The translations under genes were made by a program, and so were the position numbers. A stretch of DNA of 64,000 nucleotides. It comes from Embiotoca jacksoni. Its lineage: Eukaryota; Chordata; Actinopteri; Embiotocidae. The notes beneath the pieces were generated by a model. That model was not told where the DNA came from, made no database searches, and was given only the letters and a program-made list of their open reading frames with translations. Location: positions 6,077,501 through 6,141,500 of the forward strand of contig JAKOON010000013.1 of NCBI GenBank assembly GCA_022577435.1, written 5' to 3'. The number at the start of each line of letters is the position of its first letter. Position 1 is the stretch's first letter. This document shows, one piece after another, positions 34,675 to 47,476 of this stretch.

Positions 34675-35056
34675 CTGTCTTTGTTAACAACCATTCGCCT
34701 CTGAAAGACAGGTTGACTAATGGCTGTTTGAAATGGGATCTGAGTAAGAGTGAATGTGAAAGGCAGTCCATTATCTGACTGACAGCTAAACCTGTTCTTT
34801 TCATTTTTAAGATTATAAATTGCAGAATAAACTTTAATTTTTTATTTTTTTATAGTGCAGGTATTAATTTGTATGTTAGGTTTAGTATTGACTGCATTCA
34901 CATGCATCACATGCAATTTTAATCTTGTTTGTGTGCAAAATGAATTTTTTTTCAATACATCTTACATCTTCATACAATATATGCTCCACATATCTTCATT
35001 AAAAATATGCTGGATTTCAGATCAACTGTTTTAATTACTTTGAATCCCAGGCCTTG

Positions 35057-35060
<4 letters not shown>

Positions 35061-35100
<40 letters not shown>
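35061..35100. repeat. poly(A) tract, 40 bases
   Basis: Uninterrupted A run. No flanking target duplication was recognised, so a retrotransposed tail is unproven. Confidence 0.9.
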
Positions 35101-35101
<1 letters not shown>

Positions 35102-36284
35102 CATACACATAAAACCCTGCAAAGCACATAAGGACCAGAACCACTTACAAACAATCTATAGTTCTTATTTTCTTACAATCAGTGGAAAACTGAATATTAT
35201 GTGATCTTGTCGACAGACAAAATGAGGTAAGTGTGCATGAAGAAAGTGGATTGCCAAATAGATGTTACGCAATTACAAATATCAATCTAACATCATGGAA
35301 AAATAGACAGGCCTCAGTGGCTGCAGCTTTGAAACGTTAGGTGTCGCTAAATTACCACTGTGTGTGAATATTCTGCTTTCCACCCATGTTGACTCCCAGT
35401 GCTTGTTTCACGCGTTACACTCAGAGGTGATAAAACTAAAGAGCTCTCACTCTGAGCTCCTTTTCCGTGGCACTAGAATTTAAAAAAAACATCAGGCAGA
35501 TTCAGTGTTATTGATACATTTTAACGGAGCAGATTATAATAAGAAACAGATGTTGACATCCAGAGCTCACAGGTCTGATCCAGACTGAACATAATTGAGT
35601 TTGTTCATCGTGTAGCCTCTCACCACACTAAACACGTTGACAATGTGCACTGGTTTGTGCTTGTAGTCTCCTCACATAATATTTCTCAGCTTGTAACACA
35701 GCATCTGCGGCACCGAATTTACTGGCTGGTAGTTTCAGCTGGTTTGGACCTAAATAGAATAAAACTGGTGATATTTTTTTTGGAAAAATGGTCCACCTTG
35801 TGTGTCACACTGCCTTAAGCAAAAGATTAAAATAAAATAAAAGTGTACTTCATGCTACTATAAAAAAAAAAATAATAACACTGGGGTAGCATCCTGAAAC
35901 ATTATGAGAGAAGAAGACCTCAGTGCAGCTCTGTCTTTCCATGCGGGTCTCCTACAGTCAATGATCTGTGCCACCGACAGTGGAGAAGGATCCTACTGGC
36001 TGGCAAGCAGAGCAAGCTGCTCCATCTGTTGCTCACAGTGTGAATTTTGTATCTATTTACTGGCAAGTCTCTCAGAACATATAAGGATGATTATCACAGG
36101 ATTGATCATCTTTTGAACACCTGTCTGCTGATAATGTTACAAATTCGCTCTTTATATCCAGTCACAGTATGTATATTATGCATGACAGGCCTACATAAAT
36201 AAATCGGTTTAACATCCATGGACAGTCTTGCGCCTTGCTGTGCAGCTTACAGGAACGTCCACTTAACTCGCACTCACGTGGTAG

Positions 36285-36500
36285 CTGCAATCATTTGCCG
36301 ATCAATCAATTATTATTATTACTGGGACGATAGATCAATCAGTTTGGGTTACTTTTTAACGTGGAAAAAGTTCAGATTCATTGATTCCAGCTATTTTTTG
36401 TTTTGTTTTGTTTTGGTCCCTATAGTCTCCTACAATAATAGAGTGACTATCTTTGTTGTGGACTGTTGATAGGGACAAAACCAGACCTTTTATAGGCTTT
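36285..36500 (-). repeat. fish interspersed repeat copy (inverted)
   Basis: On the minus strand it shows the landmarks gtccacaac and gggaccaaaacaaaac in the order seen in the copy at 43825-44165. Diverged. Confidence 0.5.
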
Positions 36501-36599
36501 GGGAAACACTAGTCTGCATTTTTCAATTAAAAAAAAAAAAAAATTCTATCTATCTATCTATCTACCTCAATATTCTCAATATTCTCAATATTAATATTC

Positions 36600-36777
36600 T
36601 CGCATCAATCTTTTGTTTTCCCCTCAGAGTGATCCTCTTCCTAATAGACCATCTGTGTGAGCCGTGTCCTGGATCAGAGGAGATGGGCTGAGAGGCGCAG
36701 AGGACAGACCCACCAGCAACCGACACCCACGGCCGCCGTTGAGCGTATAGCACTTCGCAGGAAGGGAAGAACTCGGG
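36600..36777 (+). promoter_or_regulatory. plekha1: plekha1 non-coding first exon and CpG-rich promoter
   Basis: G+C-rich, CpG-containing block (for example acggccgccgttgagcg) ending at a strong donor, actcggg|gtaagac (36777/36778). CpG-rich sequence continues to about 37.1 kb. Vertebrate PLEKHA1 has its ATG in the second exon, so a non-coding first exon is expected upstream of 40.94 kb. Its left boundary is a guess. Confidence 0.5.
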
Positions 36778-39700
36778 GTAAGACGACCCGGAGCGTTTGA
36801 CTGAACGAATTTAGAGACGAAAGTCTCTTTAACTTTGTTGTTTCGTTCCGGTTAAAGTTGTCCGTTAATATTTTACGAGGCTCGGCTAACAGGAGTCGCG
36901 AGCGTTAGCCTGAGTTCACGTTAACGCGGATGACTAAACTTCTTTTCCCCCCCGAGCGCGGTTAAATATCAGCCAGTTGTTTGTTTTTTTATAACAGGTC
37001 CAACGACACAGGGATGCCGGTAAATAACGTAAATACGCGCATACGTATTGTTTTACAAGTTTGCCGTGTGCTAATAGCAAGCTAACCTGAGCGCCCCCCC
37101 ACCTCCTCCACCTCCCGGTGAAGTTGAGGCCACAGCTGCTGATGCTGCTAACACTGACGGTGTCTCCGGTGCTTAACGTCAGCTCACTTAAACTGTCTGT
37201 GACGGTAAAGTTATTATTTTTTTATTTATTGCGATCTGTATTTTTTTTTTTTATTGTTGTTGTTGCTTGGATTGAGGACGCTCGTCAGCTGTTCGTTTTT
37301 TTTTTTTTTTAAACACGTCGAGTGAGCATCTTCATTTTAGCCATTTAGACTCCGGACATCCCCAAAAAACACCACAACCCCATGTCCGACCCGAGTTATT
37401 GTCGGACCTGCTGGCCCGGTGGGATCCATTCAAAGAGCCGGACTCTGACCAGACGTGACTCCTCTCAGCTGAACCGGAATGACCTGTTCCCACCTTTTTG
37501 ACCTGCAGAGAGCCTCTGCTCCTCTCTAAGCATTTGCACCTCAGTGTGTTTTATTTCTCCCCCCCCCCCCCCCCTTCAACTTTCAATCTGAAAACAAAAC
37601 CATAACTCCTGCTGTAGTCTCTCTTGACACCCAGATTAGTGAATGGCTCTGTTGTCCATACGGGGGTTTAAAAAAAACAACAACAAAAAAACATCACAAA
37701 CTTTCTGCTCCGCAGTTGCTGTCTCCAGATGTTTGCGTCTCTTTTGATGATCCAGCTGTGGTCTAACATGGCGGAGGCCAAAAATACTGACCCTTCACTC
37801 CTCGCTGTTGACTTATAACTTTCTGCCATGTGATGGTGGACGTAGCCCTCCGGCAACTGTAAAGAATAGGTTTACCTGGGGTGTGTCTGACCTAGAAAGA
37901 AGTCGGCTATTATCATGCAACCTTATCTTCAGAGTTTGACCTTTAAACTTCTCGTTCTCCCGTTGCGTTTTTAACATTAATTTCGTCCCTCTCGTTTCTC
38001 CTGTTCATACTCTTTTCTTTTTTTTTCTTTTTTTTTTTTACAGCCGTTGCACCTTTGCTCCGTGAGCTCAGAGAGAAAGAGAGCATTTAGACGTGTGCAC
38101 GAGTATCCTGGCAATGATCTGTCTCTAAAGTATCCTGGTAATGTGTTTGACCATGTAAACCTCATATCCTGCCGACAGAAACCCAAATATGCTGCCAGGA
38201 GGACTCAAATAGAAAGTTGGGATAGTGTGTCATATAAACACCTTATGTTGATCTAATCACTGTCTGCCGTGTGCACGGGGCTTTTCTCAGCACATTGCTT
38301 GAAGTAATTGCTAAAAAAAAAAAAAAAAAAAATCCAAAGTAAATGATGATCTTCTTATGTTCTTACACATATTTTATGTATACATATATATATATTTAGC
38401 ATCGCTGCGTAGAGTTCATTTCCAGGTTAATTCTTTGATTACTGGCGACGAAATGAAGAGAACAAATCTATCACAGTGGTAAATGTAATCGTGTTCAACT
38501 GCCAGAAACTAAAGTGCCCTTCACCTCTGGTAGTAGTAGGGGAGTTACAGATCAATCTGAGGTTGCTTTGACGTGAAGCTGTCAGAGAGACGTTGTCTGC
38601 ATTAGCTGTCAATTTACAAAAAGTGCACGAAGTTCAACTTGTGTGTACATACAAGTGAAAAATGAGGTTTCCTCATGTGCCACATTATAATCACATCCAG
38701 AATAAGATCGGCACTGGTGAGCACGTAGACTTTTCACCGGTTCTTTTAAGAAGGGATTTGGGTGTAAACCGCCCGAATCAATCAAAATAAGTTAGAATTA
38801 GACAGATACGTGGGCCTGCACTTATATTGGTACCCATGTGTAACAGCAGCGTCATTATTATTCATCGGGAGTCGTGTTTCCGTCCACCTGTCGAACTTAT
38901 TCTTTTTCTTGCGGCTTTGCTCCGGGCCTCCCGAGGCCTCCTTACCTGGTAAATGTTTCACTGTGTTCACCAGCTCGTCACTAACCGTGTCTGTGCACTG
39001 TTCGATGCCGAGCAGTAAATAGCTGCCTGACGCAGTGGAAGTGGTGAGAGCGAACCGGAACAGCAGAGCTGTGGGCTGGACGCTAAACAGTGAGCTAAAA
39101 ACTCACTATAAAAGTTCATAAAGGAGAGGAGAGCTGCAGAGGTCATAATTCTCTGAGGACTCAGCGACCCCCTTTTTTTTTTATTATTATTTATGATTCA
39201 TTATTAAAAACAACCATCTGTTATAGTCAGTTTAAAAGTCATGCTCTGTACATAACTCGCTCACAATTATTTACAAACAAAAAGCCACGTAAAGAAAACG
39301 TTTCTTTCTATGTTTTATGTAAACAAAGAACGCAGGTGAATATATCGCTGTCAGGTTTTTCAAAATAATCCGTTTCGGTAACGACAGTCCAGCGTTAGTC
39401 ATTGTATAGTTAGCGTATTTTTTTTTTTTTTTTTTTTTTTTTTAAGACCTTCAAAAACAGGCCACCAGTTTGCCTGTTGACTCAAAAACCTCAACAGTGT
39501 TCACGGTTGCACCGTGTCAGGATTCTGTTTTGCATTATCTTCGCGATCTAGTCTGCATCGCCGAAATGTACCGGCACGCTTGGGGCCGAGCTTGCGCGCA
39601 GTACTTCCTTTACGGGATCACTAGACTCCACAGAGTCGTCTCTCACATGACAGTCAGTGTTTGTGCAGCGCTGAGATAGTCGCCTCTGACAGTGTTGCTC

Positions 39701-40013
39701 CTTTCTTATGCCTGTGTGTCAAATGGGACGACCGGGGTGGATGCAGGGGGCTAACTGAGATGCTCCCAGCCCAGAGTCCATCCACAACAACCGGGCCTTT
39801 TGTCCCTCCTTTACCCCCCCCCCATCCCCCCCTCCGCCCACACAGTGCTCATAATGTTGCGGAGAAAGAGCGTCTTTATCTTCGCCTTGCACAGACTCAT
39901 CTCACTCGCATATTTTCGGCTCGGTCCAAAAAGGCAGCCGCTTAAACAGACTATTGCGACAATATGCCTACAGTAACGCTGCGCCCACCCACACGAGCTT
40001 TGACATTGAGATG

Positions 40014-40014
<1 letters not shown>

Positions 40015-40100
<86 letters not shown>
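40015..40100. repeat. (CA)n microsatellite
   Basis: CA run interrupted by one CGCACG block. Confidence 0.97.
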
Positions 40101-40102
<2 letters not shown>

Positions 40103-40334
40103 AGGACTAAACAGACGCACTCTAATCATTTACTTTGTTTGTTGATTGACAGAGAGCAGTAGGTTTTTACGGATGTTGAGGTTAATTATTGCACGTTCTC
40201 TCCTGCGCAGCTCCTGTGAGTGTTTGTGTTTTATTTCTTTGTGTCGAACATGGCTGAGCTCAGTGGTGGGGTTTTTCTTTTTTTTTTTTTTTTTTTGAGG
40301 TTTTTTTTTTTTTGACAATGCTCAAGCGGGTGCT

Positions 40335-40576
40335 CAGCTGTGGAGGCAGGCAAGGCAGGCAGGGAAGGAGGGAGGGGATAGAAGGGGCTGGCCAGAGGCT
40401 TGCCAAATCGGATGAGAGAGCAGTTGGGAGGAGATAGCGCTGAGAGAGGAGAGGACTGTAAGGGAAGAGGGATAAAGAAAGAAAGAGCCGGGGTGGGTGG
40501 AGGAGGTACGAGAGAGAGAGAGTGACAGTGTGGAGTATGTGTTACAGAAAGAAAGAAAAAAGAAAAAAAGAGACTC

Positions 40577-40608
<32 letters not shown>

Positions 40609-40620
40609 CGTGGGTGAGGC
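40335..40620. repeat. purine-rich (GA/GGA) tract
   Basis: Almost only A and G on the plus strand, including a (GA)n run near 40575-40605. It lies 350-630 bp upstream of the plekha1 start codon. A candidate triplex-forming or GAGA-type element. Confidence 0.7.
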
Positions 40621-40967
40621 CGATATAAAAGGATAAAGGCGGGGTTGTGGTTTGTGTCACATGATCCCCTCACTGGCTGTAGCCTGGTGAGCTCCAGGTG
40701 GCAGAGAGACCACAGATACAGTAGATACAGAGAGAAAGAGGCAGCGAGGCACACCACAAAGACAACTGAAATTCCTCATTTCCTCCTTCCCCTGTGCCTC
40801 ACACATCTCTGTTTCCACTCCTTTTTCTCTGTGACCAGTCCCGTTTGCCCCCCCCCCCCCACCACCACCACCACCCGCCCACCCCACCGCCCACCCCCGC
40901 GGCCCCCCAGGCTCCTCTCTCCCCCCGCTCCCGGCCTCAGCAGGCCAGGGAATGTCCCGGCGACGAG

Positions 40968-41108
40968 ATGCCTTACGTGGACCGACAGAACCGCTTCTGT
41001 GGCTTTCTGGACATCGAGGAGAATGAGAGCAGCGGCAAGTTCCTGCGCCGTTACTTCATACTGGACACACAGCAGGGGAGCTTGGTGTGGTTCATGGACA
41101 ACCCGCAG
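40968..41108 (+). CDS. plekha1: plekha1 coding exon 1 (PH1 start)
   Basis: 47 codons, phase 0 at the end: MPYVDRQNRFCGFLDIEENE, then SSGKFLRRYFILDTQQGSLV, then WFMDNPQ. Nearly identical to the start of vertebrate PLEKHA1. The ATG follows a strong pyrimidine tract and acceptor at 40940, with a 27-base untranslated leader in the same exon. Donor CAG|GTAATT. Confidence 0.97.
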
Positions 41109-44100
41109 GTAATTATAGCTGTGTTAGCTTAGCTCTTAGCTTCTCTCCCCCCCCTTCCCCCCCAGGTAACTAAACAGACAGATGTTTGATTTGTTGACGT
41201 TAAACTGGACAATCTACAGGCTGCTACCTGCCAGCTAGCGTCAGTTAAAGACGATTAACCCTCACGCAACTGTATGCTGACTGCAGGCCACTTACGGCTA
41301 AAGCTGTCTCCATTCATTATGAGCACAAAATTAAGTACACTCTAAACGTTTCCGCTGCCAGAAAGCCTTACAAGGATGGGAGAACTTGTAATTATGTAAT
41401 TCTAGTTGACAGAATTAGGAAGCACATATTACAGGCACAGGAGTATCCCAGGGCCAACAGCGTGCCTCGGTCCGGGCTGTCGGCAGACTTTGCTCTAAAT
41501 CATTCTGAACGAGGACAGAAGAAACTCACGTTTTAACTCTGAACCTGCGATGAGCTTCTCGTCTTCCTGTCCGTCTTGGACGAGTCCAATGAAGTCAGCG
41601 GTTATATTTGCACTGACCGCGGCGGTCATCGTCGTCTGCTCCGTGACCCCCGGTGTCAACAGTTTTCACTCTCCTCTTAGTTTGTACAGCGTGCTGGTTC
41701 GCCGTATTTGTAAGTGCGCTGTTACATAAAGTATTCATAAATGATGTAGTGCAGGAGACATTTTGAATAATTCAGTGGGTCCCTTTCTTTTTATAGATTG
41801 AAAAAGGTTAAATTTTAATGACGTTAAATTTGGATCCCCCTAGTTTCGGAAACACAGCGAGGCACTGAAATGAACTTTCATGGAGTACATCCAAAGTATA
41901 CTGTACTTACTCTATAATATTGACTCGCTTTGCGGAACTTCACTTCACTGCCTCTCCACTGCGAAGGCTCTTAATAACATAATAATAAGAGGCCTTAATA
42001 CCATTTGCGCCGTGTAATTGTAGCGTTAGCTTCCTTTTTATCGCATATGTTTTTCTTTTTTGCCGTTCTCCATCAGAACCTTCCTGTCGGTGCAGACTGT
42101 GTTGGCTCCCTCAAGCTCACCTACATCTCTAAGGTAAACTGAATTGCCACCCAGGTTTATCTGACGCCACCATGATAAGATTACGTATAAATAGAATCAA
42201 TTTACAGTATTTTGTTGAAGTGGGAGGCTAACGGTCGTGGGCTTTGTCCTCCCTTAGGTCAGCGATGCCACTAAGCTCAGGCCTAAAGCGGAATTCTGCT
42301 TCGGTAAGAAAACGCAGATCATCACAATTTTTCTGTCTGTTATTCATTTCTCCGCATTAATACCACCATATCGATAGTTTACTTGAGCGGTATGGTTACA
42401 GAAAAATATGGACACGGCAACAAAGAGTTCACTGATCTTCCTAAATCCTTGTCGTACAAATAGTTTTTCTCTGCCGGGCGCGGTGCAGCTGATGGGAATG
42501 ATTGATACTATTAATCACGTTCAACAGGAATTCAACGTGTTACCGAATCTTTTAAAAGAAGAGAACTTAACAAAAGTGCGCTGTGCCGCGCAAACATCTG
42601 CTGTGATGGTGTGCTTAATCGCATGTTGACTAAGCTGAGTACACTTAATGTAACCTAAGGGAGGAATGTTTGCTGTCCTTGTCTGCCCCCTAAACCTGGT
42701 CAAGCACTCCTCTCCATATATTTTCTCCACCACTGACCAGGCAGCCTTGTTCAACACTGTGTTTTTAGTCAACACACAGACATGCAGGAGGCTAAAGCCG
42801 TTCACGATCTGGGTTTCGTGTCGACCTGGTTAAACTGTTGTAGGATTGTTTGTGCGTTTTAGATTCGTTTTTTAGATTGTTGATTCCAGACTATCATAAA
42901 TTAGACATGTTTTCTGAAAGCCCTGTTTTATAACAGTCCTCTATATATATTCTGCTGCAGAGAAGTCTAAAGGAACCCTGCGGCGCTTTCATTGAAAACA
43001 GACTGCACACATCCTTAAAGCCTCACAAGCCTGTCTGATACGCCCGCCAAAACTTTTTCAAAGTTTTAAACCTTCATCGTTTACATCAGTGGTCTTTTTC
43101 TTCCTGTGTTTTACTGGTGCGTTGCTACTGCCACCTCACGTTGACACAGACACACTCTTCTCACTCTGTAGGGAAATGGAAAAATGTTGGCTGAATAATA
43201 ACCATCATCTGTTTATTTAGAAGTAAATATCCATCCCTGTTAGTGTTTACCAGCCCCTCTCCTCCTCTTCCATGCAATTCAATAGCAGGAAATACGAGTG
43301 TGTGACAAGAACTTGACTACAGTGGCTGTTTTGTGTGTGTGTGTGTGTGTGCGCGCGCACACACCAGTTGCCTTGTTGAGGTTTTGACAGGATGCCGGCA
43401 TCCTAATCGGAACCTGATTCAGAGATGTATGAAGCTATTTTTAAACTGCAGTTTGTGAGCCGCATGTTTAGCTGGTATCTATGAATCCTGCTGCTCCCCC
43501 TCTTCCTGCATGTAGCAACTCACGAAGAGACGTACCAGGAAGAGGTTATTTAGAAAAGTGAGGTCATGGCGGTCACACGTAGAGATCCCTTCATTGTAAG
43601 AAAGACTTGTTGGATTCTGTGATTGATGATGGCTGGTAGTCGGTGTCCTGTGTGTGATGGTCAGAGAGCATTTGTGTGGGCTTTGGTGCTCGGCTGCATT
43701 TCCCAGCCGCATGCATTGTTTCGGAATGTGTAACTGTGAGTCAGATCTGATACTCACTCTCCTAAATTTGTCATCCCACTGCACTTTCCCCACTGCCGAC
43801 CAGTTTACTTCCTCCACATATCGTGGAAATGATTATTTTCATTATCAATAAATGTGCTTTTTATTATCTTGATAAAGCAATAAGCTGTCTCGGCTTTACA
43901 ACGTCAGAGAATTGAGGGGAAAAAAAAGTCAACCAGTGTTTCCTAAAGTTCAAAGTGCAGCCCACAATCTTTGGTTTTGTCCCGCCCAACAGTCCACAAC
44001 CTAAACACATTCACTTTATTGTCGAGGACTAAAAGAACCAGAAACGATAACATATAAGAAGCTTGAATAAGAGAATTTTAACACTTTTTTTTGGTTATTG

Positions 44101-47100
44101 AAACGACTCAAAACAATGAATTGCCAATTAAAATAGTTGGCGATTAATCATCGAAGCTCTACAGTGAACACGCATGTAGGTCAATACCGTTGGATTATTT
44201 CATGCTGAATGATACCAGACAGACAGATTTATTTACAGGGAAGTGGAAAAAAAACAGAGTTTGGTCTTGCATATGTCTTAGAGCTGGACCAAACCCACAG
44301 AACAAGGAAGAATGATCCTCATTGTGCCACAGAGTTTTTGCCTTTTACAGCTCGCCCCCGCCAGATTTACCAGTCCAGCTTTAGTGTAATTTATTGCCAT
44401 GGTGTCGAATGGAAATGGGGAAGACACACGAACGGTTTGAGCTGCAGAACTGAAGGATTTATGGTGAAGAGAGTGAACGAGAGACTTGAGTTCTTTCAGC
44501 TCTTAAACCCTGATCCATAGCTAATCAGCATTTGACCCAAAAATGTTCTTTGTGATTGAAAATGGGGTGCGCTCGTGTTCACATGGGTGTGAAAATGTGC
44601 GAGGATATTTGATGGTTGGTAGCTGCGGGATTTTGTTTTTCTCCCCCCCCCGCCGTCACGTTTAGAAGTGGGTAGGTGGTTTGCCGACTGAGGCGCCTAA
44701 AACTAGCTGGGTCATCATCCACAGAGAGTAACTGCTGTGGGAAAGTCTCGGGCTCGGTTGTTTTTCACTTCCGGAGAAATCTGTGGCAGTGGATGTGCTG
44801 TGACGCTCATCATATTTCCAATACAAAAAAAAAGGCCATAATACCTGTTAATCATCGCTTCCTAGTAAATCTTTTATTGGGTGTGATCCATCTCACACAC
44901 AGAATGAATCAGATTGTGTGGTGGAGAGCATGTAGTCCTGAATTTATTTACTTGAATTACTTTTTATTGTTCCCGCTGCTGTTTTTTTTATGATCTATTA
45001 GTCATCAATGCTGGGATGAGGAAGTTCTTCCTGCAGGCCAATGATCAGCAGGACCTTGTGGACTGGGTCAACGCTCTCAATAATGCCACCAAGATCACTG
45101 TGAGACACGCACACGCGAACACGCACACGCGAACACACACACACACACACACGCACACACACACACACACACACGCACGCACACACACACACACACACAC
45201 AGTGTCCACAGATTAACACAAGACACACTCCATCCCTGATACAGCTGATCTAATCTGTTCTTTTTGGCTCATGTGTTTTCACTTGGAAATGCTTTTATTT
45301 CCTCCTCTTCTGTTAAAACGAATGAGAAGACTGTCAAGAAACTAGATAGAAGTGAGTCACAGCCTGACTAACAGGATGCTGCGTTATTGTACGGAGTTCG
45401 GGGATGAAGGACCATTTCCATTGTTCTCCATGAAGCCTCAGCCATGCAGAGAGGAAATGGATATAAAATGTGTCAACTGCGTACATAAAGTTACGTACTC
45501 TCCTTCAACTGTGGAGAAACTGTACTGTGTATTTCCCGTTCTGCAGAACCTCTATTTCTCTGTAACATTCGTGCGCTAACTTCAAAAATGCCCTCCAACT
45601 TCTTGTGTGTGCATGTTGTTTCCAAAGGTGCCAAAGTTGCCCGATGGCCAGCAGAACTCGGAGAACCAGAAGGCTCTGCCAGATGTCGTAGGACCCAAGA
45701 AACAGGTTTCCTATAAGACAGAGATCATTGGAGGAGTGCCCATAGTCACCCAGACGCAGGTAAACGTGACCCACAAATGCTGCACCGCACGCTGGATTTC
45801 CATGCACATGAGCTCTCTGTTCATCAGGTTTAAAGTATTACGTTCAAAGATTCAAAGACACCTGCAAGGAAACTCACCAATGCCAAAAAGCTGTGAAGTA
45901 GAAAATGATGTCGGTAGAACAAATATACAGACGTAAAGTAAGGATTCTGTTGTTTTTGTTTTTTATTTGTACAGCACAATGTCACCAGTTTGCCTCAGGG
46001 GCCTTTACAATATGTCCAGCCTAAACCCAAAGCAAAGTGTTGATTATTTAAAAAAAAAAAAAAAAGTACGTTTATTTTGTCGAAAAGCCATTAAAGGGAT
46101 GTCATCTATTATTGCTCAAAGGGGGGTTGCTTCCAGCTTCTCAAATGTGAGATTTATTTGCATAAAAAAAACAGAAAGTTGTTAAATATCACTTTAAAGT
46201 GAGTTTGGACTTTTGGTCGGACAAATAAACCATTTTACGACATCACTTCTGGCTCCAAGACGGTGCAATATTTCACTATATTCTGTGTTACATCTGAGGG
46301 AAAAACTTTGTTTGTGTTATTAACTTTTTATTGATAGCAGTGACATTACACATTAAAAAGATTTCTGACACGGGCTGCGGCTGATGGGGTTTCCTCGTCG
46401 CAGAATCTACAACAACATCTAAATGAGTCTTTGGAAAGTACAAAATCTGTGTTTGTTGTTTATCAAAAGGAAACCTCGGATTGTAAAACTTGCGGTGTCC
46501 TTCTCCCTCCAGCATGAAGGCGGTGACTGTGCAGACCGAGCGGAGCGGGAGGCCATGCATCGCTCCCACAGCCAGCTGCCGTACTTCTTGGGCAGGCCGG
46601 CTCAGGAGCACACCGTCATCAAGTCAGGCTACTGCGTCAAGCAGGGAGCTGTGGTGAGCAACTGCCGCGGTCTCGTCTTTCTGTTTTGGTTTGACTGGAC
46701 CTTTCGGTTCTTCACTTCGGCGTCTCAAATCGGGGACGGTCTCCGAAAAGTCGACTGCGCTCAGGCAGAATACGTAACGCGGTTATGATCCGAGGAACAG
46801 TTGCAGTTAAAGCAACTTCCGCAAAAATAAAGGCAACATTTCAGCTAAAGTGGCACCAACAAAAATAATCAGCGCCGTCATGTGGGAGGAAATGTCTCAT
46901 GACTTGTGGAATGATGAGGTTTCAGTTCCATCATAAATAATGAGGCCATTATTATTCATCGAAGGAAATGCTACTTCTTCAATGTTAAGTTCTGCACTTA
47001 AAAAAACAAAAACAAAAAAGAATGTAAAATGCGTAGGTACGGGAATAAATGCTTCTATTATGGGAGCAAATTGGCAAATGTGACAGTTCTTGGAATCGAA

Positions 47101-47414
47101 AATAAAAAGTCTGAACATCTTATCCTCTTCCTCCGCAGATGAGGAACTGGAAGAGACGATATTTCCTCCTGGAAGAAAACTCGATGAGCTACTTCAAGTC
47201 CGATTTGGTAACTAGTTCTGATTACATTCCATGAAGCTTTTAAGAAATGTTTTTTTATTGACGATATGTGGATTTCATTCACCCCCACAGTCTGAGGTAA
47301 GAGCCAACACAGTCTAAGTTACAACATGTTTTATCTGCAGGCTGTGGAATTCATTGCCTTTACTTCGCATGTCCTGTCATGCCTCCTTCCCCCTCTGCCT
47401 TTCTTGCGCGTGCG

Positions 47415-47476
<62 letters not shown>

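Larger units (their letters stand above)
34483..36560. other. intergenic region between divergent phactr2 and plekha1 starts
   Basis: About 2.1 kb. It holds a (TG)n array (34622-34672), a 40-base A run (35061-35100), a copy of the fish repeat in inverted orientation (about 36285-36500) and a short ATCT microsatellite (36548-36565). No ORF looks coding. Confidence 0.7.
36778..40940 (+). other. plekha1 intron 1
   Basis: About 4.2 kb, running to acceptor ctcccggcctcag. Contents: C run (37558-37574), T runs (for example 39419-39443), a (CA)n array (40015-40100), and a 290-base purine-rich tract (40335-40620). A GC-rich patch at 39.5-39.95 kb could be a second promoter, but nothing proves it. Confidence 0.65.

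Noticed and set aside
44209..44520. 103-codon ORF in a plekha1 intron
   Set aside because: No recognisable domain, no splice sites of matching phase, located next to an interspersed repeat.
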